A stretch of DNA of 64,000 nt from Magnaporthiopsis rhizophila (lineage: Eukaryota > Ascomycota > Sordariomycetes > Magnaporthales > Magnaporthaceae), in contig PYSS01000073.1 of assembly GCA_003049465.1 (NCBI GenBank), positions 62,001-126,000 of the forward strand, written 5' to 3'. The notes beneath the pieces were generated by a model, which ran no database searches, was not told where the DNA came from, and was given only the letters and a program-made list of their open reading frames with translations. Each line of letters opens with the position of its first letter. The stretch's first letter is position 1. Shown here piece by piece: positions 23,497 through 35,222 of this stretch. The position numbers were made by a program, and so were the translations under genes.

Positions 23497-25430
23497 ACCC
23501 GGCGAGCGAGTCGGTGCTCGGCAAGCTGCCGAGATCACGGCGTATATTGTGCGGTGCGGTGAAGCCTTGCAGCCTCCATATCCGCGTCCACATTGGCCAA
23601 GTACCGCACCGCACTACCTTGATTTCAAAGCATGGCCATGGCCAAAGCCCCTGGCTCTCCGATGCTGACCAATCCCGAGGAGGCTCTCGCTCCGGAGTCA
23701 GCTTGTCGAGGTGCCAGGGCCAGATTTCTAACCCCCAGAGCTATTCATTCCGAGGCTGACAATGACGACTGCAGGAAAGGGACCGGCTTCGCTTCAGGAA
23801 AGGACCGTGTTCTGGTCTGGACAAGGTAAATAAACAGGTCAACCAAGCGGTTTAGGAAAAAAAAAAAAAAAAAAAAAAACGCGCAGCAGCGTCGGAAGCA
23901 GATTGCCTCCGCTCCGACGCTGCCTGCCTCCTACACTGCTTCGGGGCGCCAGGTGCAGCGCGAAATGCAACGCAAACACGTATCCCGGTCCTTGTAGCAA
24001 ATTAAGAGCTCGATGACGTTTGTGAGAACCCTCCCCGCCTTGGTTCGGCTTTTCGCAGTGGGGCTATGGGGCGCGCAAACAAATTTTGATTGGTTGACTG
24101 ACCTGCAAACCCGGTCCCTTTACGGCAGTCGGACAATGATGCTTATCTGGAATACGAAAGGGCCAGTCGAAAGACGGAGATGGTTCCGAAGGGCGACGGG
24201 GAAACTCGAGCAGGCGGCACGGGCGGATAGGTATGTGGAATCAATCGCCCAAAAACGGAGGCAAGGCCGTGCGGGGTTCTGTCATTTGTAGCGGGCCTGA
24301 TCGATTGCAGCGGGAACTGACGTTTTTGAGATCCACACAAAAGCAGCCCGCCTCGCCAGGGGTGTAGGGTAGGTGTAGGGTAGGCCGCCGACTCGGTTGA
24401 ATTCGATCCATGAAATGGATCTTTGGTGTCGGCAGATCGCACCCCAACAATTGGCCCGAAACTGGTCCCGCGATTTTACCACGGTATCTCTAGTCGTTGG
24501 TGAAAAAAAGGGGGAGAAAGGGAGAAGCGTTATTGGTCGGCTATCCTTTTTTTCCTTGCCGCCTTCTTCGGATCCGACTCCGGCTGCCGTACCGTCTTGC
24601 GTTATCGCTGGACGCCCTGCCCTAGACCCAGAGGTTGTCTATTACCCTTGACGTGCTGCCCCGTCTTGCTGGGTGCTATCGCCCTCGTCCTGCTCGTGTG
24701 CAACCGCGGTCTTCGTCCCATGCTGAATTCAAGGGCACCCTGGCTCCCGTAACGAATGGGATCGTATTTGGGCTGCTCCCCAAGCAAACTCGCCAACATT
24801 ATGCTTACACCACTTGTCCCCTCCATTGCTCCATATCGGGCGGTACACTGGTGGTGATTGATGTGATGATTGCGTTCAGGGATCATAGTTCCGTTGCTTG
24901 GGTACGTGTATGGCTAAGGCAGGTTGCCCGAGTTCCACTAGATACCGCCTGGTTGAACAGCAAACGTTAGCCATGACTCCCAAGTCTTGCTGAGAAACCG
25001 CGGGGTCACAAAGAGCGGCGTCGGGGCAACAAAGGTGGCCGTGGACATTGATTAGTGTATGGGTCGCACCGAACCCGACCTCCCAGAGGTCTCGGGCGTC
25101 TCTGTCGGCCCGATGGGGCGTTTGGTTGTCCCTGAGGACAGCCGTAACAATCATGTCGCTGCATGACGCCGGATCTGGGCGGGACTCAGTGCGTACCAGA
25201 CGGCTTCGCGTGGCGGAGGGTGGGGAGGACGGAACGCAGGATGCGCCGGGGGCCGCAGATTTTGCTAATCAAGGTCTTGGCGTCCTTCTCCAAGTCATTA
25301 ATCGGCCCCGCCCTGACGGGCGAAGCTGCAGAGGGGCTGTCAGGGGTTGCCATCTGCCATCCGGCAGTCGAACCGCAAACGGCAAGAAGTTCGTGTCTGC
25401 GCAGGGGGTGGAGGAGGGGCGATTGGTTGG

Positions 25431-25585
25431 GCGCAGCATAGCAATTAGCAGTTAAACGGTAAGCTTAAACCAGTATCATCACAGCTAAATATCTAAAGCT
25501 CCAACTTTTTTTTAGGGATGAAGAAAGGCGCGGGCATTATATTCCTAACAGCTTGGGTCTGATATGACGTTGAATGAGTTCGCAG
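25431..25585 (+). repeat. Dispersed short repeat, copy 2
   Basis: Starts GCGCAGCATAGCAATTAGCA, has the core TTTAGGGATGAAGAAAGGCG and CGGGCATTAT, and ends near GACGTTGAATGAGTTCG. It shares long stretches with the inverse of copy 3 (41949-42130), including the phrases TAAACGGTA and AAAGCTCCA. Confidence 0.75.
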
Positions 25586-26086
25586 TTTTCTTTGGGTAAC
25601 ACGTGGTTGGCTCCCAGCGGGTGGAATAGACCCACTGTATTAGGTAAGCGGAGCGAAGAAGATCACAACGAACGAACGAAGGACTGTGTTGCGGAGTAGA
25701 ACATCCGTAACAAATATGAAGGACGCTAGTTGCGGAGATTTTGCGCCGCAACAAAAAAAAAAAAAAAAAAAACAGAGATCCGCCTCCTAAACTGGCCCCA
25801 TGGTGGACATGTTCAACACCCTCGCAATTATATACAATGAAAATTGCTCGTGGAACCTAGCCTAGCCCGCCTGTTGTCTGTCTCGCCTTTAGTTGTTCGT
25901 AAAAGAGCCTTGGACTAGAGTATCAGCACGCCTTTGAGTGTCCCAGGGACGCTTGACGGCAGCAGCACGATGGCCGATGAACGCGTCGAAGGCCAGTGAA
26001 GGGACATAAAGCGATGAAGTTTAACGGGAACGACCAGGGAAAGCAGGAGGACACGCACAAGGGATATAGAAAGGCCCTCGATTGGG

Positions 26087-26156
26087 NGCGGCGGGGGGGG
26101 GGGGTGGTGGGGGTGGTGGTGGTGGTGGGGGGGGGGGGGGGGGGGAGGGGGATCGT
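26087..26156 (+). repeat. Poly(G)/GGT tract with ambiguous base
   Basis: The sequence contains an N at 26087 followed by runs of up to about 22 consecutive Gs interspersed with GGT repeats. It is the only N in the window, so the true length here is uncertain. Confidence 0.85.
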
Positions 26157-26478
26157 TGCAGTGGTGGGAAATTAATCGTCGGTTTGGAGGGCGGCGGGCG
26201 GACTCTGGCCACATATCAGCCGCCGTAAGGTAGACAGCGCCATGATTGGGGCCTCACGTTGCTTCGAAGGTGCTAATCGAGCGTCACAGGATCACCGACG
26301 AATAACCATTCATTGTCGCGGTGAGATAGATGGGTAGATAGGTATATTTTATTTTCAGGTCTTGTACACGTTTCCCCCATTGCGGTAGAGGACGGGCGGG
26401 CAACGGGCAAGGGCAGAGCTATCGGCAACAACTACGGTTTCCCAGCGCCTGCCAGCGGTAGGTCCGAGCTCGCTTCTC

Positions 26479-26805
26479 CTAGTCCTTCTTCTTCTTCATC
26501 TCCTCCATCGCGACAGCGGTTTCCACGACCGTCCTCTTGAGGGTTGCCGTCTTTTCCATGACCCTGTCGATCTGGGACTGCGCGTTCTCGACAACCGATT
26601 GCGAGAGGCAGTAGCCGGTGCCTGTCGCCCAGACGTACTCCTCGAGGGAGGCGGGCCTGTCCTTGGACGGTGCCTCGTGGATTGACATGCTGGCTACCAC
26701 CGACTCTTGGTTTGATGCCGCCGCCTGATGCTGCTGCTGGCCCTTCTTCTGCTTCTTCTTCGCGCTGCTGCTCGCTTGTGTTTGCTTCGGCTTGCCGTAG
26801 GGCAT
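26479..26805 (-). CDS. Small lysine-rich hypothetical protein
   Basis: Intronless, 108 residues. The N-terminal 35 residues are rich in Lys, Gln and Ser (AKKKQKKGQQQHQ). The middle has a more ordered segment (LEEYVWATGTGYCLSQSV). The C-terminal 40 residues look like one amphipathic helix or coiled coil (SQIDRVMEKTATLKRTVVET), ending in a run of lysines. No signal peptide or membrane segment. I do not recognise the family. The ATG sits in clean context and composition is protein-like throughout, so I believe it is real. Its neighbour upstream on the same strand is a beta-mannosidase, with no evident functional link. Confidence 0.55.
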   Translation of the reverse strand: MPYGKPKQTQASSSAKKKQKKGQQQHQAAASNQESVVASMSIHEAPSKDRPASLEEYVWATGTGYCLSQSVVENAQSQIDRVMEKTATLKRTVVETAVAMEEMKKKKD

Positions 26806-27340
26806 CTTGGCTGAGGCTTGGATATATGCGACAAGATTTGATCAGGGACGCGCTACCGGTGGGTGTCGGTGGACAGGTTGCTCTGTATCTCCGGGATGAT
26901 GAGCAGTCAGGACCAAGACCTAGGGCCATCTGGCCGAGTATGTATTTATGTACGGACAGGGCGCGTTAAAGAAGCGACAATGTCATGCCGTGCTGTTCGC
27001 TCAATTATTTCACCTCTATAACAAGTCTTGGTAACTCACCAGATGGGCGCTTTGTGAAGGGTTGGTCCTATTGTTCGCACTCCAGCAATGGCCTGAAACC
27101 GAGGGCTTGTCACTGCGAAAGCGCTAGCCGCACTGATTTCGGCCTGGGGTTCGGGCTTGTGAATACAGAGAATAGAAATCACCCATTCGACACTAAATCA
27201 CACGATTGAATAGGTCAGGGCAGCTGGTTCAACTGGACAGTACGACATCTTGGAGGCAAAATGACCGCCCGCAATAGACACGACGACGGCAAGACGAAGG
27301 CACAACTACGGTGATCTCATATACTGACACGAGCGTATCT
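26806..27340. other. Intergenic, no supported gene
   Basis: Promoter of the small lysine-rich gene and 3-prime flank of the beta-mannosidase gene. No other feature recognised. Confidence 0.5.
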
Positions 27341-30178
27341 CTAACAGTCCCAGTCGGCCTCTTGCCTCTCCTGCCCAAGGTACATCCACTTCAGCTCCCG
27401 CGGGTGGCAGCCGTCCACCTCGACCCGAACAGGATGGCCCGGAAGCACGTCGAAGCCGTTGTCGCTCAGCCGCACCCCGGGCCGCTCCTGGAACACAAAG
27501 CACTTGACGGGCCGCTCTGCTGCGACTTTGACCCAGGTCTTGCTCCCGGCTTGTCCCTCAACAGGCCCACCATCAACGCTGACCTTGAGCCCTCGGTTGC
27601 TAAAGTCGATGTACTTCAGCGGGTCGGGCCACGAAACATCCTCTACCGTCTGGACTGCCGTCCTATCCTCTCCGCCACCGACGTGATGGATACTGAGCTG
27701 TGCGTGTATGACGAAAGGATCCGCAGCCGCAGGATCAAAAGCGGACGAGTCTTCGCCATCGTCCGCCGACGCCGACGCCGCGGGCTTGTCGTGGACCGCC
27801 TTGTTGGCCGCCGAGGATCTTCGTCTGCCGTCGCGTCTGGGCCTGGCAGCCACCTCGGTCGTGCCGTTGGCCTGGATCCGCAGCCCCAGCGGCTGCGCGA
27901 ATAGCCGCCGCAGCACCTTGCCGCTCTTGATGGACACGAGGGTCACCTGCAGCTCACCCTCGAGCTCGTCGATACCCAGGTTAGACACCCACAGGTCGGA
28001 CACGGCCCGGTGGCCGACAGCACCGGAGCTGGCGGCGCCCCAGGCCGGCCTGGGGTCGACGTGACCTGTGTCGCGTACCAACGTCTTCCCATCGGCCGGA
28101 CGCGACGCGCAGTCGAAAAAGGGTCGGCGGACACAGACCACAACGGGCTTCAGCGCCTCGCGGACGCCGTACCATGCGGGCTTGCGCACGCCGTCGTGGT
28201 CGACGAGGCTCCAGCTGATGGTGGGCCAGCAGTCGTTGAGCTGCCAGACTAGAACGCCGCCGCACCGCCGCGCGCCCGTTTCGTCGCCCCAGCGTCGCCG
28301 CCACCCGCTGTACGCGGATCGCATCGTGTCGGCCTGCACGACCTGCGTCAAGTAGGTAAAGCCATCGAGTGAAGACGGCGTTGCGGTGCCTGTAGGGGCA
28401 TGCAGATCTACATTCTCGCCCAGGTAAGCCAGCTGGCGTCGCTGGTGGTTGATGGCCTTGTTTCGGAAGTCAAGCGCGAGGGTGCCGGGGCGGCTGCGCT
28501 GAGATGGGTCCGTAATGGCGCGGGATATCGTCGGGACGTGTGGGTATGCCTCCATGCCGAACTCGCTGATGAAGCGGCCTCCCATGCCAGGAAGTAGTTG
28601 GTGAGGCTTCATGTCCGCGTGCCAGACGTTCCACTCATGCACGTCGCCGACGGTGGGGTCCACCACGAGCGTCGTACTTGTGCCGTTGCCCCAGGGGCTT
28701 GAAGGGCGATAGATGGCGCCGGGATCCTCCTCTTCTAAGATTTTGGGCAGCAGGTGCTCGTATATGTATCGGGCCGGGAAGTCGGTCTTGAGCCATGACT
28801 GCGGGTCCTTGTCGGCGAAGTCGTACCTCAGCTTGTATCTCTCGACTATCTGGTAGTCCTCGTTATTGCCAGCCCATATGACGAGTGACGGATGGTGGCG
28901 TAGGCGCCTGACGTTCTGGCGCGCCTCCGTCTCGGCTGAGGATAGGAACGATGGGTACGCTGGGTAGTTGGCACAGGCAAAAGCAAAATCCTGCCACACC
29001 AGGACACCGGTCTCATCGCAGGCGTCAAAGAAGGCGTCGTGCTCGTAGATACCGCCGCCCCAGATTCGCACCATGGCTTGGTTGCCCTCGGCGACGTGAG
29101 AGACGATCCAGTCACGGTACCGGTCTGGCGTTGTTCTGACGAGAAAGCTATCCGCCGGGATCCAGTTCGAGCCGCCACAAAAGATGTCGACGCCGTTGAC
29201 GCGGAAGTAAAACGACTCTCCAAACGCATCCTTCTCCCTGACAAGCTCGGCTTGTCGGAGCCCAATTGTCTTGCTGACTGTGTCGAGCACGTCCTCGTCA
29301 TGAGACATTATCGATACCTCGATTTTGTACATGTTCTGCTTGCCGAAACCGCGAGGCCACCATAATTGAGGCTTCTCGATATCGAAGCCCACTTCGAACT
29401 CTTGCGCCCCGTCGGCAATGGTCGGCTCCCCCGAATACGCAGTCTCGCTGTTGAGGGTGACACAGCATCTCGATGACGGCGATGACCCGCACGTCTTCAC
29501 CTTGACTATCACGCGGGCGGCGCCGAGGTCCTCGGCCAAGTTGTAAGAAATCCGCGCATCCTCGATTCTCGTCGCAAACGTCTCCAGCTTGATGGGCCTC
29601 CAGGGACCACAGGTCATCAGGATGGGGCCCCAGTCCCAGCCCCAGTGATATTGCGCCTTGCGGACCGGGACTCTGTGGATCTCGGTCTGGTGCGCGATGA
29701 AGCGGTGCTCTGGGTGTTCCTTGACAAGCTGCAGGCCCCGTTTGCGAGCCGAGTCGAAGGTTATGACGAGTTCGTTGACAGCCTCTTCGCTTGGGCTCGC
29801 GCGAGGGCGGAGTCTTTCCGTCACGTCGACCCGGTGCTCAACAAACATGTTGTCGGAAACCAGAATCTCGTCACCGTTCAGCGACACAGTAGCAAAGGTG
29901 TCAAGGCCTTCCAAGACGAGGTCGGTCGTCCCGCTTCCGGGCGGAGCGTCGAAGCGGCAGCGGTAGGTCCACTGGCGGTCGGCGACCCAGCGCACGGCGA
30001 GCTCGTTGAAGTCCAGGTGTGGGTTGGGAATGATGTTGTTCCTGAATAGATCTAGGTGAATCTCTGTTGGAAGGTCGCCGGCTGGGAGCCATCGGTCCTC
30101 GCCTCCGTCGCTCCCTGGCGGCGCGCTGAGCCTGACCTCCCAGCCTTGCGACAACAGACGGGTGACTGTAGGGGCCAT
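27341..30178 (-). CDS. Beta-mannosidase, GH2 (mannosidase B type)
   Basis: Intronless, 945 residues, somewhat longer than usual for fungal mannosidase B. The order is a sugar-binding jelly-roll (residues 1-200, with WTYRCRFDAP), immunoglobulin-like domains, then the TIM barrel. The catalytic acid/base is the Glu in VIWAGNNEDYQ; the nucleophile is the Glu in ISEFGMEAYP. The barrel also shows VRIWGGGIYEHDAFFDACDE. There is no signal peptide, consistent with the intracellular B type, which hydrolyses terminal beta-1,4-mannose from manno-oligosaccharides. A low-complexity insert (Arg/Asp/Ser/Ala-rich, about residues 770-830) accounts for part of the extra length. The start ATG directly begins the conserved N-terminus. 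Gene symbol given by family analogy. Confidence 0.92.
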   Translation of the reverse strand: MAPTVTRLLSQGWEVRLSAPPGSDGGEDRWLPAGDLPTEIHLDLFRNNIIPNPHLDFNELAVRWVADRQWTYRCRFDAPPGSGTTDLVLEGLDTFATVSLNGDEILVSDNMFVEHRVDVTERLRPRASPSEEAVNELVITFDSARKRGLQLVKEHPEHRFIAHQTEIHRVPVRKAQYHWGWDWGPILMTCGPWRPIKLETFATRIEDARISYNLAEDLGAARVIVKVKTCGSSPSSRCCVTLNSETAYSGEPTIADGAQEFEVGFDIEKPQLWWPRGFGKQNMYKIEVSIMSHDEDVLDTVSKTIGLRQAELVREKDAFGESFYFRVNGVDIFCGGSNWIPADSFLVRTTPDRYRDWIVSHVAEGNQAMVRIWGGGIYEHDAFFDACDETGVLVWQDFAFACANYPAYPSFLSSAETEARQNVRRLRHHPSLVIWAGNNEDYQIVERYKLRYDFADKDPQSWLKTDFPARYIYEHLLPKILEEEDPGAIYRPSSPWGNGTSTTLVVDPTVGDVHEWNVWHADMKPHQLLPGMGGRFISEFGMEAYPHVPTISRAITDPSQRSRPGTLALDFRNKAINHQRRQLAYLGENVDLHAPTGTATPSSLDGFTYLTQVVQADTMRSAYSGWRRRWGDETGARRCGGVLVWQLNDCWPTISWSLVDHDGVRKPAWYGVREALKPVVVCVRRPFFDCASRPADGKTLVRDTGHVDPRPAWGAASSGAVGHRAVSDLWVSNLGIDELEGELQVTLVSIKSGKVLRRLFAQPLGLRIQANGTTEVAARPRRDGRRRSSAANKAVHDKPAASASADDGEDSSAFDPAAADPFVIHAQLSIHHVGGGEDRTAVQTVEDVSWPDPLKYIDFSNRGLKVSVDGGPVEGQAGSKTWVKVAAERPVKCFVFQERPGVRLSDNGFDVLPGHPVRVEVDGCHPRELKWMYLGQERQEADWDC

Positions 30179-33100
30179 GGTGATGATGGCGGTGACCGCG
30201 TCGGTAAGCTACTCTCGGGCTACAATGCCGTCGATCTGTGCGTCTGGGCTACCTGCGAGAGTCGGAGCATCGGCGGGCAGAGAAAGGGAAGGTCGCAAAA
30301 GTGTAGTATCCCACTGAGTGGCGCTGGAAATGACTATTAACGTAAAAAAGGACGCGTGTGTTGTCTCGGCGTGCCAAGGAGCCAGGAAGGGAACCAAGAA
30401 GCCATTGCGCGAGGCCAAGGCGAGGGATGACAAAGGGTTCGAGAGATGGTGGGCAGCTGCCCGCCGCGGGGTGATCAGCCGGTGGGTCCGTCCGCTCGAC
30501 GGCAGGGTTGTTCGTTCATGCAGTCGGCTCGAACTTGGAACAAGGCATCGTCGGGTTGTTTCTGGCGTTGCAGTGCAGGCGAGCGAGGACGGGCAGATGC
30601 GATTGGGGTTGCGTTGGTTGTGGAAACATTTGATGTCTGGTTCATGTGAACTTGTGTCTGGTGCCGGGACCCGCTGTCACGCGTGCTGTTCTGCAGCGCA
30701 GTTGGCCTGTCTGGTGGGCAGAAAGTCCCTGAGCCGCTGAACCTCCGCTGATGGGTTGCGGCTAGCCGCTGCTCGACGATCTGAACCGCCGACTCGACCC
30801 ACCAACCTGCTTAGAATCGCAAACGAGAACCAGTTCTGCATTGTCGTCGAAGTCCATGCCTCCAGCATATAGCCCAGAATTACATCAGGACAATGTCTTG
30901 TCACCCAGGGAAGGGCGCCCCTCATCAACACCAACTCTCCAAGGAACGAAACAGAAAGCCTCCGTGGCAAGCTGGACGAGGTGCGCCGCCCGGGATGGCC
31001 TTGTCACTATACGTGAGCGGTCCTCCCTACTTTAACTACATGTACTTTTCTCCGCTACAACGCGCTGAAAATCGCAATCAGCCCAATCCCTTACAGGACC
31101 CGACAGGGATCGTCCATGCCACGCCGTCCGCCGTCAGTCGGCATTCTCAGCGCCTCCAACTCGAGCACCAACATGATCCCAGCTGCGAGGAGACCCGAAT
31201 AAAGCTGTCAAAAAGACCGTCGTCGGCGGCGGTTTGCAGCGTTCCAACGCTCCCAAGGATTGACGTGTTACCCCTACCGAGGCTTAACGATGACCACACA
31301 GCCAATACCGACTGCTCCAGGGGCTGACATTCGTTTACAAAGAATCCCAGACGCACTACCGGAACACCCATCGTTCTTCCTATTCAGGGGTCTCGCACGC
31401 CTAGCTCAGCCTCGAGCACCATCGGCCGACGCCATCACTTGCGACATCTCAACCGCCGTTCGGCTCCGCATCGCAGTCTTTTCCAAAATTCTACCACGCT
31501 CGAGCACGCAGTCGGGGTGCTTGCAGTGACGAGATCCCGAGCTATAGCACCTGCAGTTCGGTGTACGAGGAAAGCGAACGTTTCGAGATTGCTGCGGCAC
31601 CGGATTTGGATTACGGACGTCGTCCATGTCACGGCATTTCACTCAGTCACGGAGTACTTGGACCGCTTTTCATATGGCTCCTGATCCTCCTTCGCCGCGC
31701 CTGTGTCTATAGGGCCAGAACGTCTCCTACAGTTCCACAGCGCATGTCACAAAGGGGTGTTCGCCGCACTCGAAGGCTGATCGGCCTTCCCTCGAGATGA
31801 TGCGCATAGTTGAGAGCATCCAATGGCCCTTCTCGAGGCACCCGCAGCGTCAAAGCGTGGAGATCCCCGACGAGCAAGGATTATCATCAGCGTCGCGGTT
31901 GGCTTGGGGAAAAAGGTTCATTGTACAAGCCCGCTTTAGTTTGGCTTGCATTCCTTAGGTAGCTGTGAATAAAAGTTATTTAACTTGTTCTATTCAAACG
32001 TCGTCTCCCTCTTTGTCCAGACCAGGCAAGAATTTGCCGAGTGCCGCCCTGGCCCCCGCGGCGGGTGTGTGTATGTGACGGTGTGTTTCAACATGTTGCT
32101 TCGTGTACCATGGCCACCCACCAGTGAAGGCAAGGCGGAGCAGCCTTCCCTCGGGACTGGGACACGAAAGAACGATGGTGACTGCGCGTTTAGTTTCGCA
32201 TATATTCATATATGCTCCAGACTGTACTTCCGAGCCTCCCCGACCCTTGGCTCCTTCGCGCATTAGTCGGATGCTCTCCAAACTCCCGGGACCGTTGGCA
32301 AGCTACCAGGAAAAAGAAAGTTGAACTGCCACCACATTACGCATACATCCTCCTGTCTCCCTGGTGGGCCACTCCCTGAGAGACGTGCTTGTCCACCATG
32401 TCCAAGCACCAAGGAAGCCTGGCGCCGAGACTGGGCCCCGGCGCTACACATGTACCAAGAGAAACGTCCTGCCAGACCGACCACAAGACCCGCGTGCGTT
32501 TTGGACTAAGAGCTAGGCTCCAGAGCTCGGTCACGCGCCGTCCGGGGTAGTGTTCAACTTGGTCACCAGCAACAGCGCGCATATCGTTGCCCCGGCCTGC
32601 TACCAACGCCGGCACCGTCAAGGGCAGGGCCTTGTGGTACCGTCTGAAGTATTTACCGATACGCAGCGGCCACTAGCAGAGGGACGCTAGATTATGTCCT
32701 GCAATGGTCGGGTCGACTCCCGGTGGTTGGTCCACCCTTGCATCGTTGGCCTTCCAGGCGGAGAGAGAACCCAGACCTGGCCACTGTGTAACTGTACACG
32801 GGATAATTATGGCATTTTTCAAGCATTTGGCTTAACAAGGCTTCCCTGAGACACTCAATACAGCACCTTGTATTGAAAACCCGACATACTATACCTGCGA
32901 TAACCGTCTCGGTCACGTTTATCCCCGGATGCGGTTGTGATATGAGAGGCAAGGAAGATAGACGGCCTCGAAGCATTCACTGGTGGTAGACTCGGTACTT
33001 GTCGGCCGCAGTCGCTCGAGCACGCCCTAAACGCTTTCCAAAGTGCAGCGGAGCATGATCCGGAGCAGCACACGGTGGCCACCCCAGTCCGCAAAGATAT

Positions 33101-33700
33101 AGATACAGGGCAGATAGGTTGGAAGTCCTGATGGCTCCAGGCAGGACTAGCCAAGTTATGCTATAGAAGAGCACTTCTCCATCTGCCAGCTTGCTCTAGT
33201 GCTGGGGGGTATATGCTCTGGGATAGTACGGAATATAAAACCGCCGTCTTCCTCTTCTGCTCTCCTCCTTTCGATACTCGAGCAAGGTGATTGGGAACAG
33301 ACAACAACTTCTGCCCTTCTGCCCACCAAGATCTTTCTAAACGCACCCATCAAGTGTTGCGAAGTAGAGGCGAATGGAATATACTTATGACGTAATCTAT
33401 CTGAGGAACTAGTAGGAGAGTGTGAGAGTAGGACAACCTCTGGCTCTACATATACAGGTGCTTGACAGGGATACTGAGCACTTGTCGGCCTCGGCTTGAC
33501 GAGGGTCTCTAGCGCGCACCGGGGTCCTGATACCGTGGACCCTCGGCCTTTAGCCCGTTCCTTTGCGACACAAGCCCTCAGCAAACCCTGTGCCGCTGCT
33601 CCGAGGCGCCGCCAGTACCGTCAGCCTCAAGACTGCTCGAAACATCTCAGGATGTTCTCCGCGGCCGGCTACAGCTCTTCGGCGAACAGGCTCTTGCTCC
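30179..33700. other. Gene-poor stretch, no supported gene
   Basis: About 3.5 kb from the mannosidase promoter into an accessory block. Many short frames occur on both strands, none with a recognisable domain or coherent splicing. A minus frame at 33156-33584 has protein-like patches but no start in a good context and no known motif. Confidence 0.45.
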
Positions 33701-33795
33701 GCGTCTGCATCATCCGTCTCCTTCCCTCTCTCCGGTTTGGTCGTCCGGGCCTTGGCTAGGCGGGCCAGGGGCTTGCGGACTGCTGGCCTCTGCTT

Positions 33796-34200
33796 TCTCG
33801 ACGTCGGTGACCACAAGGCCTCGGCCGTACAAGTGGTCACACAGGCTCGGGTCGCAGTGGTGAACTCTACCAAATGAAGGTTGGTGAAGGGCGTGGCGAC
33901 CGCCGTCGACAACGGCCGCTCCAGCTGAGTAACAGTAAACACGTATCGGCGCGGCCGTCGCAGCTGAATGGAAGGGCCACTTCCGGCAGACTTGGGGATA
34001 CCGTAAAACGTGCTCCGAGAGTATATACCAGATTGGCATCGGTAGTTTTGGCTGCTGCACTGGCCTTGTCTTCTCAAGGTGGACAACTCCAAGGCCTTGG
34101 TTGTGCAAAGAGGTTGTACACCCTTTGGGTCGCAGTTTGAAACCCCGAGCCGACAAAGCTTGGCAAAGGCCATGGTAGCCATATTAATAGCGGCCACTTT
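33796..34200. repeat. Degenerate direct duplication, period about 275 bp
   Basis: The segment 33796-33925 is repeated at about 34071-34200. Shared phrases include CAAGGCCT(C/T)GG, GGGTCGCAGT and the AAGGTTGGTGAAGGGCGTGG / AAGCTTGGCAAAGGCCATGG pair. In one minus frame both copies give Cys-Asp-Pro followed by a Leu/Cys-rich stretch, so this may be a duplicated exon of a lost gene. Confidence 0.5.
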
Positions 34201-34429
34201 GCCAACAAGATCGACGTATAAGGACGGTGGCTGGGCTTTATTCCCCTTGTCCGTCTGTTGCTTCTTGACTAGATTCGCTTTCCAGTACGGATGCGGGTGT
34301 CGACAAGCACTTTACTGCTGCTCCTTCAACACCCAGATCGCGACGCGCTCCCCTATCCAAGGGACAATGTTCAAGGGTTTCGGGGTTAAAGTCTAGAGCC
34401 CCAGTCTGTCCCTCTCGCTGCTTGAGAGC

Positions 34430-34660
34430 CGTGCGTCGAGCTAGGCATAAGCTAGGCGACGTGCCTCCCCTGAATAGCACAGAGTTGATCGCAGATCTTC
34501 TCCTCGTGCCGCAGGACGCCGAGGTCCCCCGGGCGGACGTCCTCGGCGACAAGCGTGTAGCCGTGGGCGGACTATCGGACCTTGTAGAGCTGGCCAGCGG
34601 CTCCAAATTCGTGCAGCGGCGCGCGGTCCGCGTCGGGGCCGCGGTCGTAGTTCATCTATG
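34430..34660 (-). pseudogene. Protein kinase-like fragment with in-frame stops
   Basis: The minus frame reads LHEFGAAGQLYKVR, then a stop (TAG), then SAHGYTLVAEDV, HEEKICDQLCAIQGRHV and a second stop. The pattern of a Gly-rich loop substitute, TLVA(K) strand, then Glu-x-x-Ile-Tyr-x-x-Leu-x-x-(I/L)-Q-G-x-x-(V/I) is that of expanded fungal kinase-like families. Both stops are TAG; the first would be CAG before a C-to-T change in a CpA context, which is what repeat-induced point mutation prefers. Only the N-lobe remains. Confidence 0.5.
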
Positions 34661-35222
34661 CGCGAAGAAGGCGAATGAGGTCGAGGCGGCCGATGGGTCA
34701 GGCTACGTGAACCGGAGCGTTGGGGCAGAATCGGTCGACTGGCCAGCCGCGTGCAAGCCTGAAAAGACACTCATAAGAATAGGCTCCGGCCCCGTATCTC
34801 AGCAGGCGGACATCCCGCCGGCCTCGAAGCGGCCGGCGGTGATTCGCGGATTGTAATTTCGACACGCGCGCGGGATGGGTGCAGCACGCCTGGTTTCGTA
34901 TGTTGAGTCCGTCTCTTGTGTTTGGTTGGTCCCAAATGTCCGGCAGGGCGTCCAGGTCGGGCTGGCCCCGTGCGTCTGGCTCGCTTCCCGTTCCTCGGCT
35001 CCTTTCTCCCAAAGCTTGCGCCCGACGTGGCGGCGGCGTCGGCAGCGGAGACATGCAAAACCGTGGTGACTCGTACAAGGCAGACGACGCGTCGCCACCA
35101 TTTTCGGCTCGTGGAGCAGACTGTCGAACCGGGTCGGGTAACGGGAACACGGGGTCACCGGCGGACGAGACGTGGCTGAGGGAACTGGGACCAGGACTGG
35201 CCGTGTCGTCTTGGGTAGGCAG

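Larger units (their letters stand above)
23500..26478. other. Long intergenic stretch with repeats only
   Basis: About 3 kb without a supported gene. It contains a 23-base A run (23857-23879), a 20-base A run (25753-25772), dispersed-repeat copy 2 (25431-25585), a short tandem GTGTAGGGTAG pair near 24362-24382, and a G-homopolymer tract with an ambiguous base (26087-26156). The open frames at 24.0-25.4 kb show no motif. Confidence 0.5.
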
